Of a DNA stretch of 64,000 nt, positions 1-11,015 are shown in pieces. Position 1 is the stretch's first letter; every line of letters starts with the position of its first letter. Origin of the DNA: Bactrocera neohumeralis (taxonomy: Eukaryota; Arthropoda; Insecta; Diptera; Tephritidae). Both the position numbers and the translations under genes were made by a program. The stretch spans positions 10,192,144-10,256,143 of the forward strand of contig NC_065920.1 of the NCBI RefSeq assembly GCF_024586455.1, read 5' to 3'. The notes below the pieces were generated by a model. It did not search any database and was not told the DNA's origin. It saw only the letters and a list, made by a program, of their open reading frames with translations.

Positions 1-570
1 AGAGCGGGCGTGGAGCGGCGGTGGGGAATGTGACATGCAAAAGTGAAAAGTTATAAACTCTTGGTGGGATATCAGCAGCGCTTCTCGGAAAGCATGAAGA
101 CTAGCGAGCATACACACATACATATATAGCTCAACACATATTTTCAGTTATATATTTATATATATATACAATTGTATATATTTATATTGATCTAAGCTAT
201 AATACGTAATATAATGTGCAGCAAAGGATACACACACTAACTATAAAGGATTCGCTTTCATTCATTCCATATCTCGTGTTGATTGCAGAATTGCATTTGA
301 CTCATATTGAACTTATCGCATTCACAGCGTGTATCTGATGGATATCACACACAATTATGCCTGCTCTTTGACAATTTTATGTGTAAAATCGACACGCGTA
401 ACTGAAATATACCAGTAAACCATTTGAAATGGTTTTTATGTTCTTCTGAAGACTCGTATTCTAGGTTATGCGTTTGTTTCTTGTTGCGTTCGCCAAAAAA
501 GAAACGGTTTTCTAAATACGTTTGATTGCAATTAATATTTGAAAGTACTTTTCTAAATATTTTAATTTCT
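1..570. other. Non-coding DNA, nothing recognised
   Basis: Mixed-composition sequence passing into AT-rich DNA with a TATATA-rich run near 145-190. No exon, RNA gene or transposon end could be recognised. Confidence 0.5.
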
Positions 571-813
571 TGCTGCTAAATGTAGGCAACATTTTTAAAT
601 AATTTCTCGAAAGTCTTGTAAAACATGCTCCTAAATGTAGGCAACATTTTTAAATTATTTCTCACAAAGTTTTGTAAAACATGCTCCTAAATGTAGGCAA
701 CATTTTTAAATTATTTCTCGAAAGTTTTGTAAACCATGCTCCTAAATGTAGGCAACATTTTTAAATTATTTCTCGAAAGTTTTGTGAAACATACTACTAA
801 ATGTAGGCAACGC
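571..813. repeat. 55-bp tandem repeat, five copies
   Basis: Five direct copies are visible. The core CTAAATGTAGGCAAC begins at 576, 631, 687, 742 and 797, a spacing of 55-56 bases. The three middle copies are nearly identical (followed by TTATTTCTCGAAAGTTTTGT and similar); the first and last are more diverged, as is usual for edge units of an array kept alike by unequal exchange. No coding potential. I do not recognise the unit as part of a known element. Confidence 0.93.
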
Positions 814-1611
814 TTATTTGAAATAAAAAACGTACAAAAAATTAAAGGTTTTTAATTCGTGACTGCTAAATAACTGGTTTGCAAACTGTTTGCCATAAAA
901 AGATTCTGACGGAAGCATCACTTGCTTCCTTTTTCCACATTGTCCGACCTAAATGTCTGCTGGGTGACTTGCAGCATGTCTGTCGTGCTTTCATCGGATA
1001 TCTGTAAGCATTATCGACATCGCTTACACTCATTTCACACAAACATATGCGTTTACGAGCACCTGTTATACCTAAGCTTTTGCTTTTACAACTTCCGATC
1101 CGCTGACTGATGATTATTTTTGAGAATTGTAACGAAATGGAAATATTTTACACAATTTTCTATTCATATCAGCTACCGATGATACTTCAGAAGATTTGTG
1201 GCATAAGGCAACGCAGTCAGTTCTCATTAAAATCGAATGTACTATATATACATATATACTGTGTGCGTTGGTACAGTTATACTTGTGTTATACATTGATA
1301 TAGTTCAGCTTTCACCTATGCATATGTACGAGTGTATAGTAACAAGTATCCATTAGAGCCTAAAACTAAATACTCGTAATGGGGGATTATCGGATATCAA
1401 TATCAGCGCGGCAAATTTCAATAAATAGCAAATTCAATTGAATTTTACATGGATAACAAATAAAAAATTTTAATTTGTTTCAAACGTCACGAGCAATTAA
1501 TTGGAAAATGAAAAAGCAAACAGTTATATATATTATATATTATACAATATTGTATAGATCTATACAGTCATAAGCTTTTTGGTTTGTTTTTTTGCTTAGC
1601 TAAGCTAACAT
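814..1611. other. AT-rich non-coding DNA
   Basis: Two short open frames (922-1110 and 1110-1298) have no recognisable motif and look like chance. A TATATATTATATATTATACA stretch lies near 1525-1545. No RNA gene or mobile-element end seen. Confidence 0.5.
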
Positions 1612-1881
1612 CTATCCTTTTAAAGAGGCTCGAAAAGATTCTACAATTGATGCCATTGGCTAACATATCGGAAGGTCAACACGCCTTTACAAAGGGTAGA
1701 CCACTGAGACTGCCCTTCACTCGTTAATCTTATTTATAAAGAGGGCTCTAGAGCATAAGGCATATACCTTGGGCTAATTTTTTGACATAAGCGGAACATT
1801 TAACAATGTCTCCAATAGTCCTGAAGAAACCGCGATAGAGCCCACTATTATAACATGGATAAAAGTTCCACTAAGCTGCGG
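1612..1881 (+). mobile_element. LINE reverse-transcriptase fragment (RNase H-type, LOA/I/jockey-like)
   Basis: A decayed piece of a non-LTR retrotransposon reverse transcriptase. Frame 1 gives KRLEKILQLMPLANISEGQ followed by HAFTKGR; after one frameshift near 1703 the reading continues TETALHSLILFIKRALEHKA and, after a stop, FFDISGTFNNVS. These match the order typical of insect LINE RTs (a KxLExxL start, TKGxSTETAL, then F-D-I-x-G-A-F-N-N-V, which holds the first catalytic Asp of the palm). Stops and the frameshift show it is dead. The finger/palm part only is present; YxDD and the endonuclease are absent. A related copy lies on the minus strand near 59.5-60.3 kb. The family level is an inference from motifs; a search against Repbase-type libraries would settle the clade. 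Confidence 0.75.
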
Positions 1882-2289
1882 AAAAATTAATTCAGAATGG
1901 GGAAAAATAACATAAAGAATTATATATAATTAAAGCTATAATCTCAGATCGCGTGTGTCAGAGAATGTCTTTAGAAGCAGGGAGTCAGTGGTTATAAGGC
2001 TTTCCGGAAAGTGTCTGCATATATACCGGGTTCCAGTAGCAAGAAACATCTCCTTTGCTTATGTCTGTTTAGATATTTAGGCGCTTTGCAGTTTGGATGA
2101 AATGTCAGAGTTAGATACAAGTCGCTCTTAAAGTTCGCACAAAACGTTGACACCCTGCACGACGTAAACTATAGATCGTTCCATGTGGCATTACAAAGGA
2201 CCTGTAGATCTATGTTTGCCGTGACCTTACCTAATCTTATCTAGCTATGCGAAAACTTTTAACTGTTTCGATTGCTTCTTGGTAAACAA
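1882..2289. other. Unassigned, possibly further decayed LINE
   Basis: Less AT-rich than its surroundings and directly downstream of the RT fragment, so it may be the same element decayed beyond recognition. No motif could be confirmed in any frame. Confidence 0.3.
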
Positions 2290-3350
2290 AAGCCCAAGAA
2301 AATTTGAAGGTGATGTGTCCTTTTTTTTTTAAAAAAAAAGCGACTTCAAATACAGCTTTTTGCCGAGCTTTCAAGTTTTTTTCGAGCTTTAGTTGAAGGA
2401 GCTTCTTAGTGAAGGCTTAGAAATTGATGCCAAATAAAGGGTGATATGTCGCTTTCAACTTTCAATCTTTAACATAGGTAAGATGGATAATATGTTATTT
2501 ATTTTTATGCGAAAGCTTTTTGCCGAGCTTTCAAACTTTTTTTGAGCTTTGTTTGTAGAATGTTTTTTTTAGTGAATTCCATAAGAATTGAGTTATTGAA
2601 TAGAGCGCTGGGGTCAATCAATTATCACCATAAATATTTTATTTTTGTGAAATTCAATCGATTGACAAATTATATAAAATGGTTTCGTCTAGTGTGATCA
2701 GAATTTTTTTTTACTTTTCTGGCAAAATAACACTAAATTTGTGTGTGTTAGTCTTTCAAATTGGAGCTAAGATGATATATTCAATATGATAAAGACATTT
2801 TTTTCGACTTGTAAGCTTTTTGGTGAGCTTTTTATGTCTGAAGTAGCTTTTGATTGAAGTGATAGGTATTGAGTGGTTAAATGGAATATTTGAGGTCAAT
2901 GCACTTTCATAATCAATATTTTCTTCCCGGGAAATTCGGTCGTGAGATGTATAACACCAAGTGGTGGTCCTAGTGTGGCCAGAGTTTTTTTTTTAATTTT
3001 CTAGCAAAATAGCACTACATTTTTGTTTGACAACCTTAGAAATTGAAATTACTGTGGTAAAAACAGTTATTTTCCGATTTGAAATTTACTATGTGAAAGC
3101 TTTTTAGTGAGCTTTCATTTACTGAAAGAGCTTTTTGTTGTGCTTTTATTAACTCAAGGAGCTTTTGACTAAAGTCGCTTAGGAATTAAGTGGTAAAATA
3201 GACTTCTTGAGGTCAATACAATTTCATAGTCAATATTTTCTTTCCGAGAAATTCGGTCTTGAGAAGAATAATATCAAATGGCGCGCTGTGTATGTGGAAA
3301 GATTTTTTCTAGCAAAAGGTTACTAAATTGGATTGTGTGAGGAGAATTTT
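2290..3350. repeat. Degenerate ~300-bp tandem repeat rich in AGCTTT
   Basis: A unit recurs with anchor GTCAATnnAnTTTCA at 2613, 2895 and 3212 (spacings 282 and 317). Shared landmarks in order are an ATATTTTnTTTC/GAAATTC block, a GTGTGGnnAGATTTTTT block, CTAGCAAAAT.nCACTAAA, and a paired AGCTTTTTnGnGAGCTTT motif, which also appears at about 2355, 2515, 2812, 3098 and 3132. The first partial unit begins near 2290. The paired AGCTTTT/GAGCTTT motif is itself a short direct repeat. Old array, 60-75% similar by eye. No coding potential. Confidence 0.75.
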
Positions 3351-4621
3351 TTTCTGTTTCGGTACCTGTAATATACACATTCTCATATGCATGAGTAATC
3401 TCATATCATATTTTTTTTTTAATTTTTATTGCAACATTTAAGCTTTAATATTTAAAGCGATTATGACCTACAAAAGCAATGGAAACTCATACATACATAC
3501 ATACTATATGATGCATGTAAATTGCTCGGAATTCACTGTGATATCGTCGAAATTTTGCCAATTAACAGCACATGCTTGTGTGGGCATACATTTTCATTTC
3601 CAAACACTCGCACTTTTATTACTATTATCCGTGGGTTATTTTTTTATTATTTTTAGCTAGGTGACATTGTAATATTTTTCAAGCACGTGCAGCTATTTTT
3701 ATAACAAATATTAACTTGGTTTTGTAAAAATATATTTTTTTTGTGGAAAGATGAACTTAAACGCTCAATTTGGCATGCAAAATGGCTTTCACTCAACTTC
3801 GTTTTAAATTTAATTTTACCAAAAATGGGGAATTTAGTATAAAATATGTATTTGTTGTGATGTATTAATTGATTATATTAGAATTTTTATTCTCAATTTG
3901 TTATATACATATATAAAGTACATAAAATCTTCTTCTTTTTGCGATGCTTTATATAATTTAAGTACATAAATTTTTGATTTAAAAGTTTTTAACCTTAAAA
4001 ACCAATAAATAGTCACCCACCGTAGTCTAGCATTTAAATTCAGGTATACCGTTATTCCCCAATGTCTTGCCAATCTATTTTGAAGTTCCTTAAATTTGTT
4101 GGTACATAAGTATTTTATCCTCCTCATCGCCACTTGACATTTTTCGGCATGTAATCTCCTTCTAATGGTGCATCATAAAATGACAAGCTGCTCTGGTGGC
4201 TCGTCTCTTTTGATGGATCATTAAAATTCTAACAAAGTAATTGCTCTAATGTATTGACTTGGAAAATGTAGAAAACAGCAGCAACAAGAACAACACAATA
4301 CGCGCAAATTAAAATGTCTGCCGGTAACATTGACAGCTGCGCCACAGACAAACGTTAAATCTGAGGAATAACAAGCAAAGCTTATAGCAGAAAATGGAAA
4401 AAAATTGAGTGGAGAAAAAAATTCGTGTGTATATGTTTATGTGGCTGTGTGTGGGTGGCTGAAAAATGTTTTAGAATCAGTGCTATTCAAAAGCTATAGA
4501 AAATTGCTTTGTCATTGGTAGAACAAGTAGAAGACTAGCATGTCTTAATAACTCAGTATAATGGCTGGCAGGCTGATAATGATGGTGCGTTTAGCTATTT
4601 CTTAAAGATTTAAATTAAGTT
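3351..4621. other. AT-rich non-coding DNA
   Basis: Short T and A homopolymer runs, an ACATACATAC run near 3490, no recognisable motif in either strand. Open frames at 3463-3660 (+) and 3873-4133 (-) have no family features. Confidence 0.5.
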
Positions 4622-4861
4622 AGTGAGTGGCATTCTTCTCTTTTTTATACAAAAATTTCAAAATACAGCGAATTTATTCATTATTTTCACTGATTTTTGA
4701 ACACATAAACTTTTTCCAACTTTTCCAAATTTAATTTTTGGTTAAATGAAGCTTAAAATAATTGAAAAATCGTATGACACAATGTGATTGGTAGCACTGG
4801 AGCTATACGACTGTAATGACATCCATTGACTAAATACGAAAAAACTTTTTCGACTACCCAA
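4622..4861 (-). mobile_element. Mariner family A, 5' end fragment
   Basis: The right boundary carries the terminal inverted repeat of the local mariner family A, read on the minus strand as TTGGGTAGTCGAAAAAGTTT, next to a TA at 4862-4863. The following 5' untranslated sequence (GTGCTACCAATCACATTGTG, 4773-4792) and the transposase start, read as MSENN(x)IRCILKF then KKEKNAT, match the better-preserved copy at 50547-51504. Homology stops near 4622 after the KKEKNAT residues, so only the first ~30 codons remain. Non-functional fragment; nothing of the catalytic DD34D domain is present. Confidence 0.85.
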
Positions 4862-5610
4862 TATGTAAACTAAAAACTAAACATTTTGATATTTGGCTAA
4901 AAAAATATTAAAATAATTTTCATTTTTAGAATAAAACAATCAGAGTAAAGGTTCATGTGCAAAAGTTATCGCTTGAACGTGAAAATATTTTTAGTTAAGC
5001 TGCCGAAAACACACAGAAATATCAATTCCAAAGTAACACAAAAAATTAAATGCCATAATGAAAAAACTGATGGACAAAAACTGCTATAATTGCGCTAATG
5101 ATTAAAATCGCTCTGTTACTTTACTTACTTGCGCTGCGCTGCAAAAAATTATCGATTATCGTTTGCGAATTCAAATAAAAAAAAAATTGCAGCGCTTAAC
5201 GGTAAATAGCAAGTTTTTGTCCGTCAGTGAATAATGGCATAAGAACAAATAAATAAATAACATTTGTGAAAATGATGGAAAAAATGTGACAAAACATGTA
5301 CACAAATATTTAACATTTTGATCGTTTGGCAAGCGCAGATTGGGTCAAATTGAGCTTTTTACGGCTTTATTGAATTATTTTCATGGCGATAATAATCGTT
5401 TTGTCGCTTAATCTGTTTGTATGTGTCACAAAGCCATTTGCAAAACAGGATGTAATGAAGTAAAAATCCATACATATATAAAATAATTTAGCAAACCCAC
5501 AAAAATAGTTTAAATTAATCACTAAAAAATGAATTAATACGAAAAAATTAGAAATTTAAAATTGAATGGCTTTGAAAAACAAAAAACAACTTCTTTACGT
5601 TCGAGGTATG
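4862..5610. other. AT-rich non-coding DNA
   Basis: Many A- and T-runs, no open frame or element end recognised. Confidence 0.5.
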
Positions 5611-6085
5611 TTTTTTACCCTGAACAGAAAACGTCCGATGTGTTTTACGTGGGCACCTGACGATATGGCGCTCAAAAGCACAGCGGATCAAATCAATTCA
5701 CAAAGCACTGCCAATTGTGGAATGGATCTACTAACCACCTTAGTAGGGTTCGAGGCCCATCTAAAACCTCTGCCGTGCTTTGGGTCCGACACCCGGCCTG
5801 AACAGAAAATATAAAGTTTGCCACCAAGCTTATAACAAGAAGAAAAACACTTTGCAGAACTATAAAAAATATATATAAATGATTAGCGTGACGCGCTGAG
5901 TCGATTTGACCATATCCGCCTGACTGTATGTATATACGCGAACTTGTCCGTCAGTGCTTGAGATATCGATCTGAAATTTCGCATATGTCCTTTTCCTCCT
6001 TATATGTCGGATCTCTGATCACTATAGCATACAGCTGTCATACAAACTCAACGATCAAAATCAAGCCCCTGTATAGAAAGTTTTC
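5611..6085 (+). mobile_element. INE-1/DINE-1-like (Helentron-associated) repeat, 5' part, interrupted
   Basis: Starts with TACCCTGAACAG and, after an inserted 165-bp segment, continues TATAAAGTTTGCCACC, then a TATATATAAATGATnAGnnTG block, GAGTCGATTTGACCAT, a CCGCCTGACTG block and CACTATAGCATACAGCTGTC. The same landmarks occur in the same order in the full copy at 48047-48875. In dipterans this type of non-autonomous repeat is known as INE-1/DINE-1 and is attributed to Helentrons. The copy ends at 6085, where a TTAA-flanked MITE is inserted; its remainder beyond 6788 is not clearly recognisable. No coding capacity is expected. Confidence 0.7.
5632..5796. mobile_element. 165-bp insertion with 13-bp target-site duplication (SINE candidate)
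   Basis: The 13-bp word CCTGAACAGAAAA occurs at 5619-5631 and again at 5797-5809, exactly flanking 165 bases that break the INE-like repeat. Removing the insert and one duplicate restores the INE sequence order, so this is a dated insertion event. A 13-bp duplication points to target-primed reverse transcription rather than a cut-and-paste transposon. GGGTTCGAGGCCC (5747-5759) resembles an RNA polymerase III B box (GGTTCGANNCC), suggesting a tRNA-related SINE, but I see no clear A box at the proper distance and no poly(A) or microsatellite tail, so the class remains inferred. Confidence 0.6.
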
Positions 6086-6787
6086 TTAAGGGGGGAGCCT
6101 GCTTTAGAGGCTTCAAAAAATCGATTTTTTTGAGGATTTTTTTTGGGACTGAAAGAAGTAATTGATTAAAGCGAAATATCTAGGTTATATAGTTATATAT
6201 TTAAACATCATTCACAACTTTTTTGGATACAAAATCTTTGATATTCTGCCTTGGGGAAGCAATTGACCGATACATCTCGCATGTGTATTTGTCGCAATTT
6301 CTATCGGAAACAAAAAATTCAAAGAGATTCATATTTTTTAATAATTTATCTTCTAGTTAAACTAAGAAAAGTAAAAAAGGGTGTAAAATTTTAAAAAATT
6401 TTAAAAACGGGGAAAAGTTGTTTGTGACCAAAAAAAAAATATGTTCAAACTTGACTTTTCTTAGTTTTTTTTATTTTAAGATAATTTAATTCCAACGATA
6501 GTAAACTTTGCCCCAATACTATACGACGTTTAGTTTTTTTCTATCCTGCCCGCGAATTAAGAAAAATCGTAAAAATGAAAAACCGAGAATTCGCGCGACA
6601 AAGGTTTTGCCTTCTGCCCAAGCGCTCATTTACCTGCTAGACGCTTGGTCACTATTCCCCTTCTAGCTTCGACAATATTTCGAATTCTCATCTATAACTT
6701 TGGGGACATATTCTTCGATAATTTTTAAAGAGATTCAAGTAAAAAAAATCGATTTTTTGAAGCTTCTAAAGCAGGCTCCCCCCTTAA
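6086..6787. mobile_element. piggyBac-type MITE with TTAA duplication and 42-bp TIRs
   Basis: TTAA at 6086-6089 and 6784-6787 bound a 694-bp element. The left end begins GGGGGGAGCCTGCTTTAGAG and continues GCTTCAAAAAATCGATTTTT; the right end is its reverse complement with a single G/A difference over about 42 bases. TTAA target duplication plus G/C-run termini are the hallmark of the piggyBac superfamily. The interior is AT-rich, with no transposase frame, so it is non-autonomous. The high TIR identity suggests a fairly recent insertion. It sits inside the INE-like repeat at 5611-6085. Confidence 0.85.
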
Positions 6788-6804
6788 TTGGCATGTATGT
6801 TTTT

Positions 6805-7461
6805 TTAGGGGTTACATGGGTTTACTCCGGTAAAAAACAGGTTTTATTCATCAATTTGCTTTCATATAAAAAACTAAATACAAACATACACTATTAACAA
6901 AGAAATTCACACTATTAACAAAGAAATTCTTAAATTTTTGGAGAAAAATATTTTTAACTCGGCCATTTCCGGTGAACCTCGAAAAAAATAACGCTCGCGT
7001 TGGCAGGATAACTCCTTACAGAATCATCTAAAGTGAAAAAAATACGTGTTTTAGTTAAAACTTTAACTTTGAACTTGGACGAAGGAAAAAAACTGAAAAT
7101 TGGAATTTTGACATTTTTACAAAAAAATTAAAATTTCGCGAAATTTTGATTTTTTTTTCAAATAGTTTTAATCGAAAAAAATCCTTCGTCCAAGTCTTTA
7201 GGAATTGTGTCTCAAAGACCTGTGTATAATTTCATAAAATTCTCTAGAAATCTTGCCAACCGACTTCAAAAAGACAATCGCGTTTTAAGACGACGCAACT
7301 TACCATAGTTCGAGCCAACAAGTTCTCAAGGCTGTATCTCTGAAACTATTACTCGGATCAACTAGAAAATTTAGGGCAATATTCTCGAAGGGTTGTATAA
7401 TTTAATAAGACAATAAAAAAAATTGATTTTTTGAAACTCGTAAGCCCATATAATGCCTTAA
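6805..7461. mobile_element. Second piggyBac-like MITE, related subterminal sequence
   Basis: The right end, read inward on the minus strand, is TTAAGGCATTATATGGGCTT followed by a GTTTCAAAAAATCAATTTTT block that closely matches the subterminal GCTTCAAAAAATCGATTTTT of the neighbouring MITE. The left end, AGGGGTTACATGGGTTTAC (6807-6825), pairs imperfectly with the right end; the left TTAA is degraded to TTTA. A central stem, ACTTGGACGAAGGA at 7073-7086 against TCCTTCGTCCAAGT at 7182-7195, is centred at about 7134, the midpoint of the proposed element, which supports the chosen borders. No transposase frame. Confidence 0.6.
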
Positions 7462-9457
7462 ATGTATTTAATATTTGGCTGTATTTATACGTGACAGTTT
7501 TTTGAACTAAAGGAAATATTCTCTAAAAGTCTTTTTTTTGGCTTTTATTAGGTCTCTTGTCGAAAATTTATTCTAGATGGCGCTGGGTTAAATCTATTGC
7601 TAATATTATGGGTTGGCATTGTACTCCATAGATGTATGGTAGTTTCACTACTTTGACAAACAACTTGTTTTTACTCGAGAATTTCGCAATAAGTCTTTTT
7701 CTTATCATTGTCTTGAAAGCATTCTGCCATGAGCTGTGTTCTATTCGTCATAATTTGGAGAGTGCTGAATGGTTCGAATAAATAGCACACGATTATACCA
7801 CTTTAATTAAGTATCATATGTTAGTTTACTGGAACTGAATGGAACTGCATAACTTTACTGTTGTTTTTACATAGTAGATTTTTCTTTAAAGTGGGATAAG
7901 TGCATACATAGTGAGCGGCAAATCGAACACGGCTGTTGTAGAATTGATGGATCCGTGCAAAAGATGTGAACTGATTGCTCTCTACAATTCTTAGAGAAAA
8001 TCGATTACAAAAATAATTCTGAACCGATCAGAACTAGTTTTATTTTTCGCACAGTCGATAATTTAAGAAATTGTGGTGTTATTAATTAATGAAAGGGATA
8101 ATATTAAAAATATAATATTTGAATGTAAAACGCTTTAAATTGTTGACCAATCGCTTAAATACACACTTTATTTCTCTAACCGCATGTACTCAGTACGATC
8201 TAGAATTTTGCACACTAGCGCTCAGACCATTGTAAGTAAGCATTCTAAAGTAGAAAATGAAATGTATAAGCTTCAGGCGTTCAGAGTTCACAGCGAAAAT
8301 ATTTTCAGCTCATACACGCACACTTTTCGCTGCTTACTCAGCCCTTTATTATGCCTGTAAGATGTCATATTTTTGCCGACTTTCAGTTTTTCCTTTGTTT
8401 TCATCAACGCGACCACTACTTAACACGTACACTCCACTATAGACTCCACAACTCCTCGTGCGGTCGACTTGACCTAAAATACATTTTCATGGCACACAAG
8501 AAGGCTGCGAGAGCAAAAGAAAAAAAAAATACATAGCTTACAGCAGAGCAAACAGCTGAGCGGCAGTAAATAGAACGGGCCAAGGCACTACAAGGCAAAC
8601 ACTCAGAAGAAGCGAAAGTGCATTGAAGAAAGTCGAGTAAACAAACCAGAGCACACGCGACACACACACACACATATACATGTATAGCACTTGAGTTGGG
8701 AAAACAAAGAACCCCTTGGCACGCCATCCATGTTTGTTTGTTTGCTTGCTTGTTTATTTATTTTTAGTGCTAAATATTGCACACCTGCAAAAATAATCAC
8801 AATAATAAGCGAAACATGGAAGTAAGGTGCATGAAAGCAAACATAAAAGCGTGTAAGATGCAATAGAAAATGCGGAGAAGCGTGCAGCACTCGAAAGCAA
8901 ACACAAACACAACGGCACACCCACACACACACACACCCGAGTGGCGGCAAGTGCACGCAAGCTCCGGTTTGCTTACAAATTCACTTGCTCACACTTACAT
9001 TCTTGTGTTTGCGGTATTTTTTAATGCTTATCTGTGTGTGTGTAGTAACAATTGAGTGTGCTTGCAAAATTTATTTATGTACATTTTATATAATAATAAT
9101 TGTGTTAGAGTAAGCAAGGGATATATGTACATACATATATACTCGTATATACCGGCAACCACATTGCTCGCTGCATATTTTCAGGAAAAAATAATATTTT
9201 TTCTATTTATTATCGGTAATTTTATTTTATTTCTGGATATCGTAGTTTTTCGCGCTGTCTCTCAGAACCTTTGCAACGCACATCACCTGTCCTTGTGTGA
9301 TTTTCTTCGATTGCTTCACAGCTTTCGTCCATATTTGCATCATTTTTCATTTCAAATATTATAGTTGTTCTGCAAAGTTTCAAAACAAAGGGATATAATT
9401 ATGCAAGGGTGCTTCAAATGTTTGGAAAGGGGCTAAGGAAAAATTAAAATCATTATA
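7462..9457. other. Non-coding DNA with CA repeats
   Basis: AT-rich to 8250, then a mixed-composition part with short (CA)n tracts at about 8660-8673 and 8922-8936. Overlapping open frames here follow the CA tracts and encode only Cys/Val/Thr/His-rich low-complexity sequence. No exon or element recognised. Confidence 0.5.
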
Positions 9458-10020
9458 TTAGGTAATCGAAAAAGTCTTTTCGTATTCTTAATTAAACTTA
9501 AACTTATTTTTTTTTATATAAAATTTATAATGAACTTGAATCAGATATGTATCATTTTGGTCGACCACTTTTTGTCTTTTTTCCGCTAGAGACATTAATC
9601 CATCAGTGTAAAACTTTTCCGGTTTCTCGGCGAAAAACTGCGGCAAGTAATTTTCACAGGCTTCTCTTGAAGCCAATTATACTCCATTAAGGGAGTTCTG
9701 CATTGTCCAAAACAAATGAAGGTCCGATAGTGCAAGGTCAGGGCTATATGGTGGATGCAACAAAACTTCCTAGCCAAGCTCTCCCAGTTATTGCCGAGTC
9801 TTCAAAGATTGTCCTGATGGTCGACGAAGCCCTTTCTGTTGCTCTTTTCTGGCCGGTTTTTTCCGATTGGTTGCTTCAATCCCATCAATTGTTCACAGTG
9901 AAATGTAGAATCAACCAGGCTGGAGCAGCTTATAGTGAATAATTTCTTTTCAATCCCACCAAACACTCAGCATAACCCTTCAGGGCGTCAATACTGACTT
10001 TGCGAACATTTGTTGAGCCA
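9458..10020 (-). mobile_element. Mariner family A, 3' half (truncated)
   Basis: The left border is a family-A TIR (TTAGGTAATCGAAAAAGTC) beside a TA. Reading leftward from about 10020 in shifting frames gives the transposase blocks SVWWDWKEIIHYKLLQPG, CEQLMGLKQ, a D2 region with DHQDN, the D3 region YSPDLALSDLHLF, then ASREACENYLPQFF and FYTDGLMSLAEKRQKVVDQN. This is the order of a DD34D mariner transposase (catalytic domain from just before D2 to the C terminus). The N-terminal HTH region and D1 are missing and several stops and frameshifts are present. Only the 3' TIR remains, so the copy is immobile. Confidence 0.9.
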
Positions 10021-10435
10021 TAACATGCATAAAAAGTTAACTGTAAATACTGGGGTCCAAATATTCGGTTTTTTGGGACTTTAATAGTTTTGGCCCGATT
10101 TGCATTATTTCTAGTAATAGGGTGGCCAATTTTTCAAAATTCATAGTCCACAGGTGCGCCTAGTTACTGCGATCCTCTGTGCAAAATTACAGTCCTATTT
10201 CTTATTTTAGTGCTTAGTTATGGCACTCTGTAAGTTTTCGTTTAATGTCGTTTTGTGGGTGTGGCCGATTACGCCCATCGACGAAATCGACTTTCTGAAT
10301 TTTATTTTTTATACACCTAAGATCAAAAATGATCCGGACTGAATAAACTACAAATTATTCTCATTTCCAAAATAGGCTTCTGAGCCGGTGCAAGCTTGCC
10401 AACGCTTAGTTAATTGTTCCATTAACTTGTTATAC
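10021..10435. other. Unassigned repeat-like sequence between two mariner relics
   Basis: Contains GGGTGTGGCCGATTACGCCC, a type of block often seen in dipteran dispersed repeats, but I cannot name the element. No open frame of note. Confidence 0.35.
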
Positions 10436-11015
10436 TAAGCCTCGGCTGGGATGAACTGCCTTCAGAGGGTTTTGGTATTTTCGATTTCGGTTCATTGTTA
10501 GAACGCCTTTTATTAGCTTCTTGGACAGTTTCGACGTCATATTCATAAGTTTACGTCTGGTCACCAATAATGATGCTTTTGATGAATGTAGATTTCCAGC
10601 ATCTCTTTTCTGACGTCTATTCGGCGTCATTTTTGCAAAGATTCAGTTCGTTTGTGTAGCACAGACACTTTTCATACCCGAAACCTCAATCCAATTGTGT
10701 CGAGTCGATCTATAAGAGTTGCTGAGGTCCTCTGCTATATCCATATCTATGTCAACATCATGATTTCAAGCATTGTTTCTTTTTGAACTGTTTCGATGTT
10801 ATCGTCATTAGCTGAGATGAACGACTCCCATGAGGCATGTTTTTGATGATTTCACGACCTCCATTGTATGTTTTGCACCATTCAAATACTTCTGTTCGTG
10901 CCTCCAGATTTTCACCACAGCTGAGAGAGACCATTGTGAGTTTTTTTTCTGAGAGCAAAGTATTATACAAGTGAGAGAAGTCAATTATTTCGGTCCTCAT
11001 TTTTCGAGACCACAC
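10436..11015 (-). mobile_element. Mariner-superfamily relic, N-terminal part (lineage B)
   Basis: On the minus strand, from 11015 downward, translations give ARTEVFEWCKTYNGGREIIK, then in another frame DIAEDLSNSYRSTRHN and EVSGMKSVCA, then SIIIGDQT and YEYDVETVQEANKRRSNNEP. These follow the mariner order: HTH region with R-T-x-V-F-E-W, the second HTH with ISYGS-like residues, the G-M-K-R-V-like linker, and the first catalytic Asp in an I-T-G-D-E-T-W-like motif (here IGDQT). The catalytic core after D1 is missing. Several stops and frameshifts are present. No TIR was found at either end. Confidence 0.7.

Noticed and set aside
8437..8956. Overlapping minus-strand frames rich in Cys/Val
   Set aside because: Low-complexity translation of CA repeats in several frames at once.
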